The notes: generated by a model from the letters alone, not told the origin. Shown: positions 13,001 through 22,440, numbered from the stretch's first letter. The stretch is 64,000 nucleotides of DNA from Gerris lacustris (GCA_951217055.1 OX578282.1:13207877-13271876), one strand, 5' to 3'. Made by a program: numbers and translations.

Positions 13001-13390
13001 TTTTAAGTCGGGGAAAAAATCTAACTTCATCTAATCAATGAGACAAACATTTTTGTCAAATACAATTGTTTTGTAAAACCAACAGTGACACAGCTATGAA
13101 GTGTAAAAGATCGCTAAAACAATTAATAGTTTTTACACAATAAACAATATAACAATAATTATAATGTTAATATAACAATAAATTACATGATAGGATGCGA
13201 GGAAGCTATGTGCCACACTGATTGGCGGTCTATTTTGGTTTAAATTAATATATTTTTAATTTTATTTAACATAAAATATAGATGTTGAGATTGAGAAATT
13301 TACTTACTTACTTTTACTTTTGAGGGTTTCTCCACTTAGCAGCAGTTACCCTAACGTAAGACGATCTAAACAGTCTTCATCCTGTTGAGA
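13001..13390. other. AT-rich DNA, nothing recognised
   Basis: Only a (CTTA)n-like micro-run near 13300 and general AT-rich sequence are seen. Confidence 0.45.
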
Positions 13391-13620
13391 AATTTAAACA
13401 ATAAAAATATCTCTTAATTCATATAAAACATATGTAAATCAAATTATAATTATTATTAACTACGGGAAACAAACAGAGAAAAATACATTCCAGCGCCGGG
13501 ATTTGAACCACGGGCCTCTATATTTCCAGTATTGTGCTCTACCAACTAAGCTAAGCAACTGCCTAACTTAAAAATTTAATCTTTCTGTAGTATGAATACT
13601 ACCAAAATCATAAAATATGT
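13391..13620 (-). mobile_element. tRNA-derived SINE, family S2 (copy 1, composite)
   Basis: On the minus strand the head shows an A box TAGCTTAGTTGGTAGAGC (about 13540-13560), an anticodon-loop-like CTGGAAA, and a B box GGTTCAAATCCC (about 13500-13512). A short body follows with GTTTCCCGTAGTTAATAAT and ATAATTTGATTT at 13400-13450. To the right of the head, 13567-13620 is the 3' terminal module of the same family in the opposite orientation (palindromic GTAGTATGAATACTAC), so this locus is rearranged. Related copies lie at 47086-47390 and 47546-47727. Confidence 0.8.
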
Positions 13621-14140
13621 ATATAATACTATATCTCTTAGAAAGATAAAAAAAATCAAAACAGCTAATATGTAGTCACATTTATAAAATGAAATAAAAA
13701 ATAGTTTTGTTATTATGACGAAAAGTGTAGAATATGTAACGTAAATAGTGAGGCCTAAAGGTTTACGTGGAGGGTGCGAGCTAGAATGTAACAACAGCTT
13801 CAGAACTATATCCCTCTTATACCCATAGATCCCCTTACTCCTTTAGATACCCATAACTCTATGTATAAGACTCTTTTAGAAGGCTCATAGTACCTCTACT
13901 ACTAGAAAGCGCTAAATATAAGTTAGTAAACAGTCCTGGGTCTCCAAGTATTATAAAATAAATAAAAAAAAAACATGGCGGATATCTCGGGTTACAGGCC
14001 CCCAGGCACTGTTTTTTTTGCGTAGATCTCCGCTTACAGGCCTCAAAGGGATTGATACGTTTAGTTGTTGACATTTAAAGCTAGCTATATTTCGGGAGAA
14101 TGAGTTCTGAAAATGTATGAGAAAATGTCTGTTTTGGTCG
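13621..14140. other. Gene-free interval
   Basis: No supported feature. Short ORFs here do not resemble any family. Confidence 0.4.
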
Positions 14141-14675
14141 AGTTACCATGTACGAGGATTTTATAGGAGACGATCAGTGCAGGCCTAGCCTGGAAGTAAG
14201 ATGGATCGTGAATGCAAGTGGATTCACGAATCATTCGCTGTTATTCCCTTTGAGGCCTGTCAGCGAATGATTCGAGAATCCACTTGTAGTGTGGTATTGC
14301 CGCGATATTGTTAAATAATTAAACGGTCGGATATTGTTAAATAATTAAACAGAGGAGATCTATTGTTGGTCATTTTAGTATTGGTAGTTACTATGTGCGC
14401 GAATTTTAAAGGAGACGATCAGTGCAGGCCTAGCCTCGAAGTAAGACTGATCGCGGCAATACCACACTACAAGTGGATTCTCGAATCATTCGCTGACAGG
14501 CCTCAAAGGGAATAACTGCGAATGATTCGTGAATCCACTTGCATTCACGATCCATCTTACTTCCAGGCTAGGCCTGCACTGATCGTCTCCTTTAAAATCC
14601 TCGCACATGGTAACTATCAATACTAAAATGACCAACAATAGATCTCCTCTGTTTAATTATTTAACAATATCCGAC
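14141..14675. mobile_element. Nested foldback element
   Basis: The arms are long, nearly perfect inverted repeats. 14141-14309 pairs with 14447-14615. In addition the central segment 14327-14446 pairs with 14556-14675 (shared TTGTTAAATAATTAAACAGA, GGAGATCTATTGTTGGTCAT and GACGATCAGTGCAGGC). Inside each arm is a smaller hairpin formed by AAGTGGATTC and its complement around CGAATCATTCGCTG. The order is A-B-A-B'-A', which suggests a foldback unit that duplicated by inversion. There is no ORF. The superfamily is unknown. Confidence 0.8.
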
Positions 14676-15380
14676 ATCAAATTATTTTGGGAAGTTCACA
14701 ATAATAATGATAGTTAGGATATTAGGAATGGAAAAGGGTTTATAATTTGATTTGTGATATTTTGATTACACTACAAACTAGGTACTTTAAATGCAGGTAA
14801 AAAAATAGTAATTTTAAGATAATATGGAGATCCTTTAATAATAAATATTCCCTTTTAAATTCAAATTACTAGAGTAAAATGGGGCCCCATTACAGGATAC
14901 TTAAGGCTTTCAAACATTCAAATAAACTACGAATATTCTCCCAAAGCTTTTTGTAAAATACAAAATCATTTTTTATAACTATACTTATAGAATAATATAA
15001 GTAAATTTCTATTTTACATTTTAATGTTTTTTCCTACTTATAATCGTATATACATACTCATCATACCTTATTATAATTTTCTTAAAATAATTATTAATTT
15101 TCATTTCAGTTTTAGCTATTTTAGCTGACGATCCATTTTCCAATTACCAAACCATCATTAATTCAATAATCAATTTAATTTATTCCAATGTTGTATACAT
15201 TTTGTTTGTTACTGCCAATTTCTGCTTGTAGAGTTAATAATTATCGCCTTTTAATTAATTAATCAATATAATGTTGAACATTGTTCGTTTCATTTAGTAC
15301 AAAGTGACGCTAAATACAAAAAAAAATATATATAAATAATTAGCTTAGAATTATAAACACTTATTTCTTTATAAAGATTT
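14676..15380. other. AT-rich DNA, nothing recognised
   Basis: No coding or repeat structure identified. Confidence 0.5.
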
Positions 15381-15619
15381 TTAGGCACTTCTTTAGATTG
15401 TTACTCCCCTTTTAAAAAAAACCAGAGGGGAGTAACAATCTAAAGAAGGTGTACGAAATGTTCTTCTTTAAGTTGTTACTCCCCTTATAAAATCAGGAGT
15501 TTGATATTCTTTTGTACCAAAGTACATTGGACTAAACATCCCTTTGTCTTAATAGTTATTTAGTCAGTCATTTATATTTAAAAAAAAACATAGGGGAGTA
15601 AAAATCAAAAGAAGTACCG
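15381..15619 (-). mobile_element. MITE-like element, family M5 (copy 1)
   Basis: A roughly 240-bp element with inverted ends built from CTTCTTTAGATTGTTACTCC and its complement. A second internal copy of the GTTACTCCCC block makes a local hairpin (15398-15445). The middle contains GGACTAAACATCCCTTTGTC. It recurs in opposite orientation as the host of a LINE insertion at 49255-50646. It is non-coding. Confidence 0.75.
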
Positions 15620-15838
15620 ATTTTTAAATTAAAAGTTTGTACTTTAGTTATTCTATCTATGTTAGTCATGGATCATATCTGGTGCCTTCCTCTTTAATTC
15701 ATCCAGATTTATGGGTTCTCTTAGTGATATGTGTAGATATATTTTATTTGTTTTCCCCAGGATTTGCCTTGACATGAATTCACTGTTGATTCACACACTA
15801 GATATCTTTTCCTCTTTTCTGTTTTATGGAAGAGCTGT

Positions 15839-15886
<48 letters not shown>

Positions 15887-16654
15887 CTGAAAAAATAGGC
15901 TCATTCTACAACAGGAATTTTTGTCAGTCTCTGCGAACCGTTTTCCCGAATCCATCCATCATGAGCCGTATTGCCTCTTTCAGAACAAATGGAAAACAAA
16001 AATCAGAGTTTATCCAAGTTCTTTAGTACCTCCTTTTTTTCTTCAGTCTTTTAGTATTTCTGTTTGTTTTTCTGTACGTGACGTCACTACTTTGTCTTTT
16101 TCCTTCCAAAAAACATTGCAATTCATTGCACTGTGTTGATTAAGTATGCGTTTGTTAAAAATCACGCCAGTCCACGTCGTTACCGCCACTTCAAGCATTC
16201 TCCAAGAGAATTTCCAGCCCTGTTTCAAAACAACCTCTCATTATGTTTCGGGAAAAACAATTGCCCGTTCCCCTTACACTTCCTCTCATTTTACAATTCG
16301 CTTCTTCCTCTCCACCTCTATATATCTCCCTGTCTCATTCGTAAACCTTTCTCTCTGCATTTAGTCATTTATTCTGGTCCAATGCACGTAAATTTTCCCA
16401 TACTTCTCGTACCTCAATGACTGTTTTTTTTTTTTTACACCCAACTAGTTTTCTCCAGTACATTTGTTATTCACCCTCATTTGCAAGAGCATTATTACAA
16501 ACTGAAGTTTTTCCAACGTAGACAACGCTCATAAACCTAGTTTAATTAGTCAGTGCTAATTTAAACTCTTACGAATTTTTATTTTAACTTTAATTTGTGT
16601 CCTATTATTTTTATTTATAAACTTCTACAGTTTTCTTAAATTGGAGTATATAAA

Positions 16655-16656
<2 letters not shown>
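15620..16656. other. Gene-free interval with long poly-T
   Basis: It contains a T homopolymer of about 38 bp at 15847-15884. A pyrimidine-rich, less AT-biased patch follows at 15900-16430 with short ORFs on both strands. No family was recognised and no gene is called. Confidence 0.4.

Positions 16657-16729
<73 letters not shown>
16657..16729. repeat. (TA)n microsatellite
   Basis: An alternating AT run of about 70 bp. The adjacent ORFs are low-complexity artefacts. Confidence 0.97.
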
Positions 16730-16736
<7 letters not shown>

Positions 16737-17264
16737 ATACTGAAGAGCTTGCAAGGACATACTTTACATCCCAGAGTGGCTCCTTGCAGTATTTTTATAC
16801 ATATATATATATTTTTTTATTTTATTTTATATTCTGTCATGAAATTGAAATTTTTGTTTCACCTTGTTACTTTCTCATATGCGCAGTGTATATAGATATT
16901 CTGATAAATTCACGAGATCCAGATAGATTTACACGTTTTAAGGTTCTCTGTGCAAAAGAAAGTGGTTTAATGAACTATAACACTAACATTAACACGCGTC
17001 CAAAAGATGAAACCTTTTGTCTCTAGATTGTACCATTGATGACATTGGTCAGTGTAGTAAAGGGTAAAGTTTGCATGGTACAATTAACTGCTATGTTCAT
17101 TAGCTCTGCTTGGCTAATTTGGTCTAAGTGACTATAAGTGACCTATAACTTCATTAGAACTGATAATGTTCACTTGATATGAGCGAAGAATCAAATGCTT
17201 TAGCCACCGGTGGCTGACATTGAGTCTGGCCTAGTTGCTCAAATCGTGTGTCATGTACTCTTTC
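16730..17264. other. Gene-free interval
   Basis: No supported feature. Some short direct repeats (TGACTATAAGTGACCTATAA) are present. Confidence 0.4.
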
Positions 17265-17449
17265 TAAGTGGTAGTAGCAGTAGAGGTTAGACTAGAAGGA
17301 CGAACCACTTGTTCAAACCTAGCAATCAGGCCATACTTGGCCCATTTTACTAACGACGTGGTGTGGAGAGTGCAGCCACTTCCCACATCATACCTGTACA
17401 TTGTACTGCCGAAGGACATGTGTGGTCATTAGTAAGCTATGTAAGCGTG

Positions 17450-17643
17450 TGAAAGGACCAAGTAGAAAAAAGCCGCAGAAACTTGACGGTAAAAGATTCC
17501 GTAAAAGGGTTTTATTTTGAAGTCAACAACAAACACATGCAATATAAATCAAAACAATGAAAAATCTGTCACTTTAAAAATAAACAGGTTTGGCAGTAAA
17601 TAAAAACAAAATAATATAATAAATAATAACTCTAAATCCAACA
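17450..17643 (-). repeat. 3' LTR of the BEL/Pao element
   Basis: 194 bp, starting TGTTGG and ending TTTCA in element orientation. It aligns end to end with 19463-19656, with about seven substitutions. Confidence 0.93.
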
Positions 17644-17654
17644 TCCTCCCCCTT
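17644..17654 (-). promoter_or_regulatory. Polypurine tract of the BEL/Pao element
   Basis: In element orientation AAGGGGGAGGA directly abuts the TGTTGG start of the 3' LTR, the expected place for the plus-strand primer. It is intact. Confidence 0.88.
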
Positions 17655-17885
17655 AAGCTTGGAGACGTGATGTGGAAGGCTTAGGTAATAGTTGCGGAGA
17701 GTCAACTTCCAAATGGTATAGTCTCTGGAAAGGACGAATTAACTCACCCTTTTGAGTCTTTATTCTAGCCACTCTACACACTCCATTAGCCCCAGGGAAT
17801 ACTTCCACAACTTGAATATGGATACGAAGAGTGTGTTTATCTGCAATCATAATATAACAGATAGGGGAGGTACATGGGTCTTTTT
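17653..17885 (-). pseudogene. BEL/Pao Pol C-terminal tail (truncated pol)
   Basis: The minus-strand frame reads an IADKHTLRI segment, then QVVEVFPGANG, CRVARIKT, GELIRPFQRLYHLE, and ends just before the PPT. The VVEVFPG...VRVxxVKT...xRPxxxLxxLE pattern is the conserved post-integrase C-terminal domain of BEL/Pao polyproteins. In complete elements it follows the integrase. Here everything upstream in pol is missing and the tail runs directly into zinc-finger sequence. It probably serves only as a relic that fixes the 3' end of the parental element. A frame extends upstream to 17934 across the junction. Confidence 0.85.
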
Positions 17886-18240
17886 GAAGATGTGTCATCC
17901 GATGTCTGTTAATACATCGCAAGAGTATACGCAAGCGTTAGTATACGCAAGCGTATACGTCGCAAGAGTAAGGTTTCAGACCTTCATGAATAGCAAGCAC
18001 ATGTCTTTTCAAAGTAAACTTATCACTGTATTTATTCTTGCAGATCTTACAGCGATGGCGCTTCAAGCCTAAATGTGTGTTTTCAATATGCCTTTTCATT
18101 CGGCTCTTAATCCTCCCTCTATAAGGACAATGATGACACTGATAACCATTCTTATCATGCTGGTCGAGCACTGATAGAGCCTTGATTGATTTCTTAATGT
18201 CAAGGCGGCGAGATTTAGAAGGAAGTAGTAGAAGTAATTT
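17886..18240 (-). pseudogene. C2H2 zinc-finger segment captured inside the LTR element
   Basis: Minus-strand translation gives two complete C2H2 fingers. Finger 1 is C-x2-C-x12-H-x4-H at about 18147-18078 (YQCHHCPY...HIENTH). Finger 2 is C-x2-C-x12-H-x4-H at about 18063-17994 (HRCKICKN...HVLAIH), followed by the linker GLKPYSCDV that opens finger 3. Finger 3 is broken by a small duplication with palindromic GTATACGCAAGCG units (17930-17965) and an internal loss. Its end (NRHRMTHLQ, H-x3-H) reappears in another frame near 17895-17915, right before the pol tail. HX4H fingers in runs are typical of animal transcription factors. BEL/Pao elements do not normally encode them, so capture from a host gene is the likely origin. 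The upstream basic stretch (PSKSRRLDIKKSIKAL) is in the same frame. It is unlikely to make a full DNA-binding protein as it stands, but two fingers are open. Confidence 0.85.
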
Positions 18241-18285
18241 TTTTCCAATTTTAATTACAATTTTTTTAAAGTACATCCATAGGAA

Positions 18286-18670
18286 AATCCCGTTAAGGAC
18301 ATCCATAGGATACCCTTAACTCGATGTCCATAGGATATCCCGAACTGGATATCCATAGGATACCCTTAACTGGACAATCCCGTTAAGGACATCCATAGGA
18401 TACCCTTAACTCGATGTCCATAGGATATCCCCAACTGGATATCTATAGGATACCCTTAACTGGACAATCCCGTTAAGGACATCCATAGGATACCCTTAAC
18501 TTGATGTCCATAGGATATCCCCAACTGGATATCCATAGGATACCCTTAACTGGACAATCCCGTTAAGGACATCCATAGGATACCCTTAACTCGATGTCCA
18601 TAGGTTATCCCCAACTGGATATCCATAGGATTCCCTTAACCGGACAATCCCGTTAAGGACATCCTTAGGA
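18286..18670. repeat. 90-bp higher-order minisatellite inside the LTR element
   Basis: The motif ending CCCGTTAAGGAC recurs at exactly 90-bp spacing (ends at 18300, 18390, 18480, 18570 and 18660). Each 90-mer consists of three diverged 25-bp subunits of the form GGAYATCCATAGGATAYCCY plus AACT, and one 15-bp truncated subunit. All six frames contain stops, so although 90 is divisible by three it is not coding. It separates the gag-side and finger-side coding blocks. Confidence 0.95.
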
Positions 18671-19387
18671 TGACCCAATGAGGTATCCAAAACGTGATAA
18701 CCATAGGGGAACCCATGGATAAACAATTATGGACAGGATCAAATCTGGACAAAAGGAAATCCCAGGGATGTCTTTTGGATCAGCTGTGCTACTTGGGATT
18801 ACATTATCCAAGAAAGTTCTACTGTATTCTTCAGGAATAGTATCAAAATTTATTGGTAAAACTAAGTCATCTGCACCACCATTCTGAGTTAAGTCAAAAG
18901 GTTCTGCCTTGATTTTAATTACATCTTCATTAAGAGGTTTGCTATTATCGATGATGGTTGAAGTTAGTGACTTACCGTCATATTTTGGGAGTTCCAAATT
19001 TGGCAAAACTATCTTTTTCCTGGCCGGTTTATCCACCTCTTTGCTTTCTTTCGGAGTGCCGCCAGTATTCAATTGCCCAACAAAGTCTTCAACTCTTCTT
19101 TTCTTTATAAGATACTCCTCCCGGTATTCATCAGAAGAAATAATTTCATCTATGACGTCTTTTTCAGTAGAATCCACGTCGACCGAGATACCTTCCAAAA
19201 TTGTTTGATCTAATTCAAACAAACGTTTAGTCTTACCTTCTAAAATGATTAAGGCCTCGGCCAGCGCCTGAACTTTTCCTTCCTCCTCTTCTGTAACTAG
19301 AAGTGAGTCCAGTTTCTTAAAGGAAAGTGTCACAGATATTCTACTGCCTGTTCGTAGCTTCTTCATAGCTTCTATATTGCTAGCCAT
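18665..19387 (-). CDS. BEL/Pao gag N-terminal region fused to an unrelated acidic segment
   Basis: About 240 codons. I place the start at the methionine of MASNIEAMKKLRTG (19385-19387), because the longer frame begins inside the LTR and runs through the primer site. Residues about 1-130 look like BEL/Pao gag: charged and coiled-coil-prone, with LFELDQ and EEY blocks, ending with the family signature LPNLELPKYDG. The usual continuation (W-x-x-F-W-x-x-F) is missing. From there the frame changes character. It has TSTIIDNSKPLNED, then IKIKAEPFDLTQ with a psi-K-x-E sumoylation-type motif common in transcription factors, then an acidic, serine-rich stretch, and finally minisatellite-derived residues before the stop. 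I infer that the second half comes from the same captured host gene as the zinc fingers. Function unknown. Confidence 0.75.
   Translation of the reverse strand: MASNIEAMKKLRTGSRISVTLSFKKLDSLLVTEEEEGKVQALAEALIILEGKTKRLFELDQTILEGISVDVDSTEKDVIDEIISSDEYREEYLIKKRRVEDFVGQLNTGGTPKESKEVDKPARKKIVLPNLELPKYDGKSLTSTIIDNSKPLNEDVIKIKAEPFDLTQNGGADDLVLPINFDTIPEEYSRTFLDNVIPSSTADPKDIPGISFCPDLILSIIVYPWVPLWLSRFGYLIGSS
18970..18976 (-). promoter_or_regulatory. Candidate 5' splice site at the gag/captured-sequence junction
   Basis: The minus strand reads GGTAAGT exactly where the gag signature ends (the D-G-K codons of YDGKS). It matches the metazoan donor consensus. It could be chance, a relic of the captured exon, or a donor used to splice gag leader to downstream fingers. 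Confidence 0.4.
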
Positions 19388-19442
19388 ATTATTCCTTTTT
19401 TCTTTTTCCTCTCTTCTTTTCTTAAATTTACTGCTTAGCAGT

Positions 19443-19458
19443 CCTGTCACGGTCGCCA
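19443..19458 (-). promoter_or_regulatory. Primer-binding site of the BEL/Pao element (tRNA-Arg type)
   Basis: In element orientation TGGCGACCGTGACAGG starts 4 bases after the 5' LTR. It is complementary to the CCA-bearing 3' end of a tRNA-Arg of the type ending CCTGTCACGGTCG. The tRNA assignment is from general knowledge of that tRNA. Confidence 0.85.
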
Positions 19459-19462
19459 CTAA

Positions 19463-19656
19463 TGAAAAGACCAAGAAGAAAAAAGCCGCAGAAACTTGAC
19501 GGTAAAAGATTCCGTAAAAGGGTTTTATTTAGAAGTCAACAACAAACACATGCAATTTAAATCAAAACAATGAAAAATCTGTCACTTTAAAAATAAACAG
19601 GTTTGACAGTAAATAAAAACAAAACAATATAATACATAATAACTCTAAATCCAACA
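19463..19656 (-). repeat. 5' LTR of the BEL/Pao element
   Basis: 194 bp with TG...CA ends, nearly identical to 17450-17643. Confidence 0.93.
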
Positions 19657-19838
19657 GCGTGCGTCAAAGTATGGGGGAAGAGAACCCCTCAGGGGGTGTC
19701 CCTCACCCTGCTCCGTCCACGATTAATAGATGCATTTCAGAGTACTATGGCATGGGATCGAACCCACGGCCTAGAGTCGCCACGCATTCAGTGATAGCTG
19801 GGCGGGCCGCCTAGAGCACCTCGGCCTCGCTGGCTCCA

Positions 19839-20867
19839 CTCTTTCTGTGTATCAAAATTTCAGAAACATGAATTAATCACTTAATTTATTCACATCTTGT
19901 AATGTCCATCACTGCTCAGCTCACCATAATATAATAACGTACATTACGTTTATCATTTTCAAAAGTAATCAATCGAATAATCGACATCTACTTGAAAAAT
20001 GTGTGTCAGAAACATTGGGCTAACATAAAGAGAGGATACAATTTCTGAATGCGTGTGAAGAGGGGATTCTTGCATTTGTTTCTTCCCGTCAGCTAAACAG
20101 AGATTACCTCATTTATTCAACATTCACAGTTGGGGAGTGATCAAAAGAAGTGGTTCACCATTTGTGCATTTACTATCAGTATTTTAGTATTTTAGTGGTG
20201 TGTGTCTTGTGATGTTACATATATTTCAGTACTTTGACTTTGATTCTAAATGTACCCCCAATGATTTGAGGCATCTGAAAGAGCGGAAGCAGTCTGCTTC
20301 CCCACATTTCAAAGCTTCACCTAACTTGATATTGGAACAATTTTTCCTGCTGGAGGCAATCAAATTTTATCTTTGCAATATGCACAAAAATACATAATTT
20401 TAGTATTTATAAATGAATTAATAAAATGTCTATTTCTACTACTAAATTCACCATGATATTACTTACGGATGAAATAATTAATTTTACAATATTATACAGT
20501 TTCCATTCAGGCGAGAGATGGCATAGGACTGGTGTAGAGTTACAGTGGTTCTCTTGACAGATTTTACGTGATGTTAAAGCCACCGGCACTGATTTGAATT
20601 GTTTGGAATTTCTGAAGCTAATATCTCAAATTTCTGATTAACCAACCACCTCCGGGGTTTTTCGTTCAGGATACTCTTTAGTATGGTCCTGGAAAACGGG
20701 GATCTACCTAATTGGCTTTGACCCTTTAGGAAAGATCTGAGGAGAGTTTTAATCTGAAACAAGGTACAATTAAATTATTATTCCTATATATTTTCGAGTA
20801 AAACAGAACAGGAAACAAAAAAATACACCCCTAAAAATACAACCTAAAAAATTCGTTTGGTGTTGTT
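19839..20867. other. Gene-free interval
   Basis: Several short frames (20200-20397 plus, 20574-20762 minus) are open, but none resembles a known family. The patch 20570-20765 is less AT-rich than its surroundings and could be a decayed element. Confidence 0.4.
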
Positions 20868-21620
20868 GTACACCCGGTAGGAACGAAGTTCCTTACACTT
20901 TTCACTAAATATTAACTATAAAATCACACTACTATACGTATACGACGGTAACTACTATACATGGCGGAGTTAGAAAAAACGACTCAATTAAAATATATAC
21001 TATGCTAACTACTGGTACATAGCGGAGTAGAGGCAAAACTTATAAAATATATTTATTTAATTTATTATGATATTTATAAATAGATAAGTATACACAATAA
21101 TGATATAAAATAAATATTGTGAAAATAGACCATCACGATGATTTGATAGTTGAAGAGTATGATTGTAATAGGGATTCTAGAAGTGGGGGAGCCACCCTGA
21201 AATCTTACTATTACCTAAGTAAGCCTTAAGTAATTATGCAGCTCAAAATCTATATTTAAAATTGAAATATTATGATAAAACATACAAATTTAACTCGTTA
21301 CCAGTTTAATTAATGAGTCTAAATGAGTAATTACAACCATAATAAATTTATAATAGCTATTACTTCACTAATGTCCTTTGTTTCAGATATAAATAATTCA
21401 GTTTCTGTCCCTTAAAATTAAGTTACATTTGACTATGCTAAAACACCTTAATTTTATCTTATCTTTGAAATATTTAACACGTTAGAAATCTTTTAAGATA
21501 TTTATAAATTTTAGTTTATTATCGAACATAACAAGGTAAAGCAAGTAATTAAAATAGTCTGCTAATTTCTGTGACACATAGCTTCCTCGCTACCTTACTT
21601 TAATGATTTGTTCTACGACC
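20868..21620 (+). repeat. Dispersed repeat R3 (copy with diverged 3' part)
   Basis: The start ACACCCGGTAGGAACGAAGT followed by TCC, and then ATAAAATCACACT, ATGGCGGAGTTAGAAAA and a CATAGCGGAGT block, is shared in order with the copy at 26926. Its 3' half diverges. The palindromic GGAACGAAGTTCC at the left edge has its inverse at the right edge of the other copies, suggesting a TIR-type element. No coding. Confidence 0.65.
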
Positions 21621-22170
21621 TAAATTTGTATGATTTATTTCATTTCCCCCTTTTTGCTTCCGCGAGCGTAGAGGAGGTAACTAAAGCTATATTTTACGGA
21701 AAACATTTTCTAATTGTCTCCGAATTGTATAATTTCCCGAAAAAATTCATTTTTAACATTAAAGAACCTTTTTAGTTTCGTATCTGTCCGTCATATTTAT
21801 GTGAACCAACACATCTAAAGAACTACTCATCCGATTTTAATGAAATTTGGATGGTAGGTCATAATTTGCCCATTAATGGTACATAACTTTTAACCCTCGG
21901 CGATTTTGTTTTTTCTTTTCCACATACGTAAGAACATTCAATTAGTTACACCTAATTCTTGAATAAGTCTGATTACTTAAAATATACAAGTATATAATTA
22001 TATTGTTTGCTAAGGAAATGGAGGATAAAAGTAAACGAACAGAAAAGTGTGCACGTCAGCTTTGCTCTTCACCATAGCACTTTGATGGCTAAGAAGTTAT
22101 ACTTCGTAACTACTAAAATGGTGATTTTTGAGGTTTTCATTATATTGACCTTGGGAGGCTTGTCTGCAAG
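21621..22170. repeat. Dispersed repeat R4-like sequence
   Basis: The blocks CATCCGATTTTAATGAAATT (followed by TGGATGGTAGGTCATAA) and CACATACGTAAGAAC also occur, with variation, at about 23390-23880, 28010-28330 (inverted), 30100-30330 and 60640-60900. Non-coding. Confidence 0.5.
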
Positions 22171-22440
22171 TACATGCGAGATCTCGTAAGTGAAAAAAAT
22201 TCCTCCACAGAAAAAATGGGCAGTTGTGATATCTCGTATCGGATTCGCAAACAATTTGTTATGTGATAACATCTAACTACGAGAGACAGGTGTAGTGACA
22301 CCTCGTATGTGTTTCTGGTGTATGTGTTTCGGTGAATGTTAGTTGTGACATCTTATAACTGAGTTGCTAATTCGTAAGTGAGACCTCGTTTGTGTTGCAC
22401 TTACTTTATTAAAGAAGTGACATAGTGAGACCTCGTAACT
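22171..22440 (+). repeat. Iterated short motif array, consensus GTGAnAyCTCGTAnnTG
   Basis: Six irregularly spaced copies: GCGAGATCTCGTAAGTG (about 22176), TGTGATATCTCGTATCGG (22223), AGTGACACCTCGTATGTG (22293), TGTGACATCTTATAACTG (22342), AGTGAGACCTCGTTTGTG (22379) and AGTGAGACCTCGTAACTAC (22429). Spacing is about 35-70 bp. The DNA between motifs is not conserved, unlike an ordinary tandem repeat. Confidence 0.6.

Larger units (their letters stand above)
17450..19656 (-). mobile_element. BEL/Pao-type LTR retrotransposon carrying C2H2 zinc-finger sequence
   Basis: This is a 2207-bp element on the minus strand, flanked by the 5-bp TSD GCGTG (17445-17449 and 19657-19661). In element order it has a 5' LTR (19463-19656), a tRNA-Arg-type primer site, a gag N-terminal region with the BEL motif LPNLELPKYDG, and non-gag coding sequence. 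A 90-bp minisatellite, C2H2 zinc-finger sequence, the C-terminal tail of BEL/Pao pol, a polypurine tract and a 3' LTR (17450-17643) complete it. Protease, reverse transcriptase, RNase H and integrase core are absent, so it must be non-autonomous. The two LTRs differ at about 7 of 194 positions, so it is not brand new. The TG...CA ends, PBS, PPT and TSD make the boundaries secure. The host origin of the zinc-finger part is inference. Confidence 0.9.
17265..19838 (-). mobile_element. tRNA-derived SINE, family S1 (copy 2, split by an LTR element)
   Basis: The left part (17265-17449) matches the body and tail of S1 copy 1: CACTTGTTCAAACCTAGCAA, then TGTACATTGTACTGCCGAAG and GGTCATTAGTAAGCTAT. The right part (19657-19838) matches the remaining body and tRNA-like head, with B box GGGTTCGATCCC near 19755 on the minus strand. 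Removing 17450-19656 and one GCGTG duplicate restores a sequence collinear with copy 1. The SINE is therefore older than the LTR insertion. Confidence 0.85.

Noticed and set aside
16133..16420. 95-codon frame in a pyrimidine-rich patch
   Set aside because: Overlapping frames in the same region are equally open because of C/T-rich composition. No family.
18286..18670. CRISPR-like array
   Set aside because: Period is constant at 90 bp with subrepeats and no unique spacers, inside a eukaryotic retroelement. It is a minisatellite.
18286..18670. In-frame protein repeat, because 90 is divisible by 3
   Set aside because: All frames on both strands contain stops within each unit.
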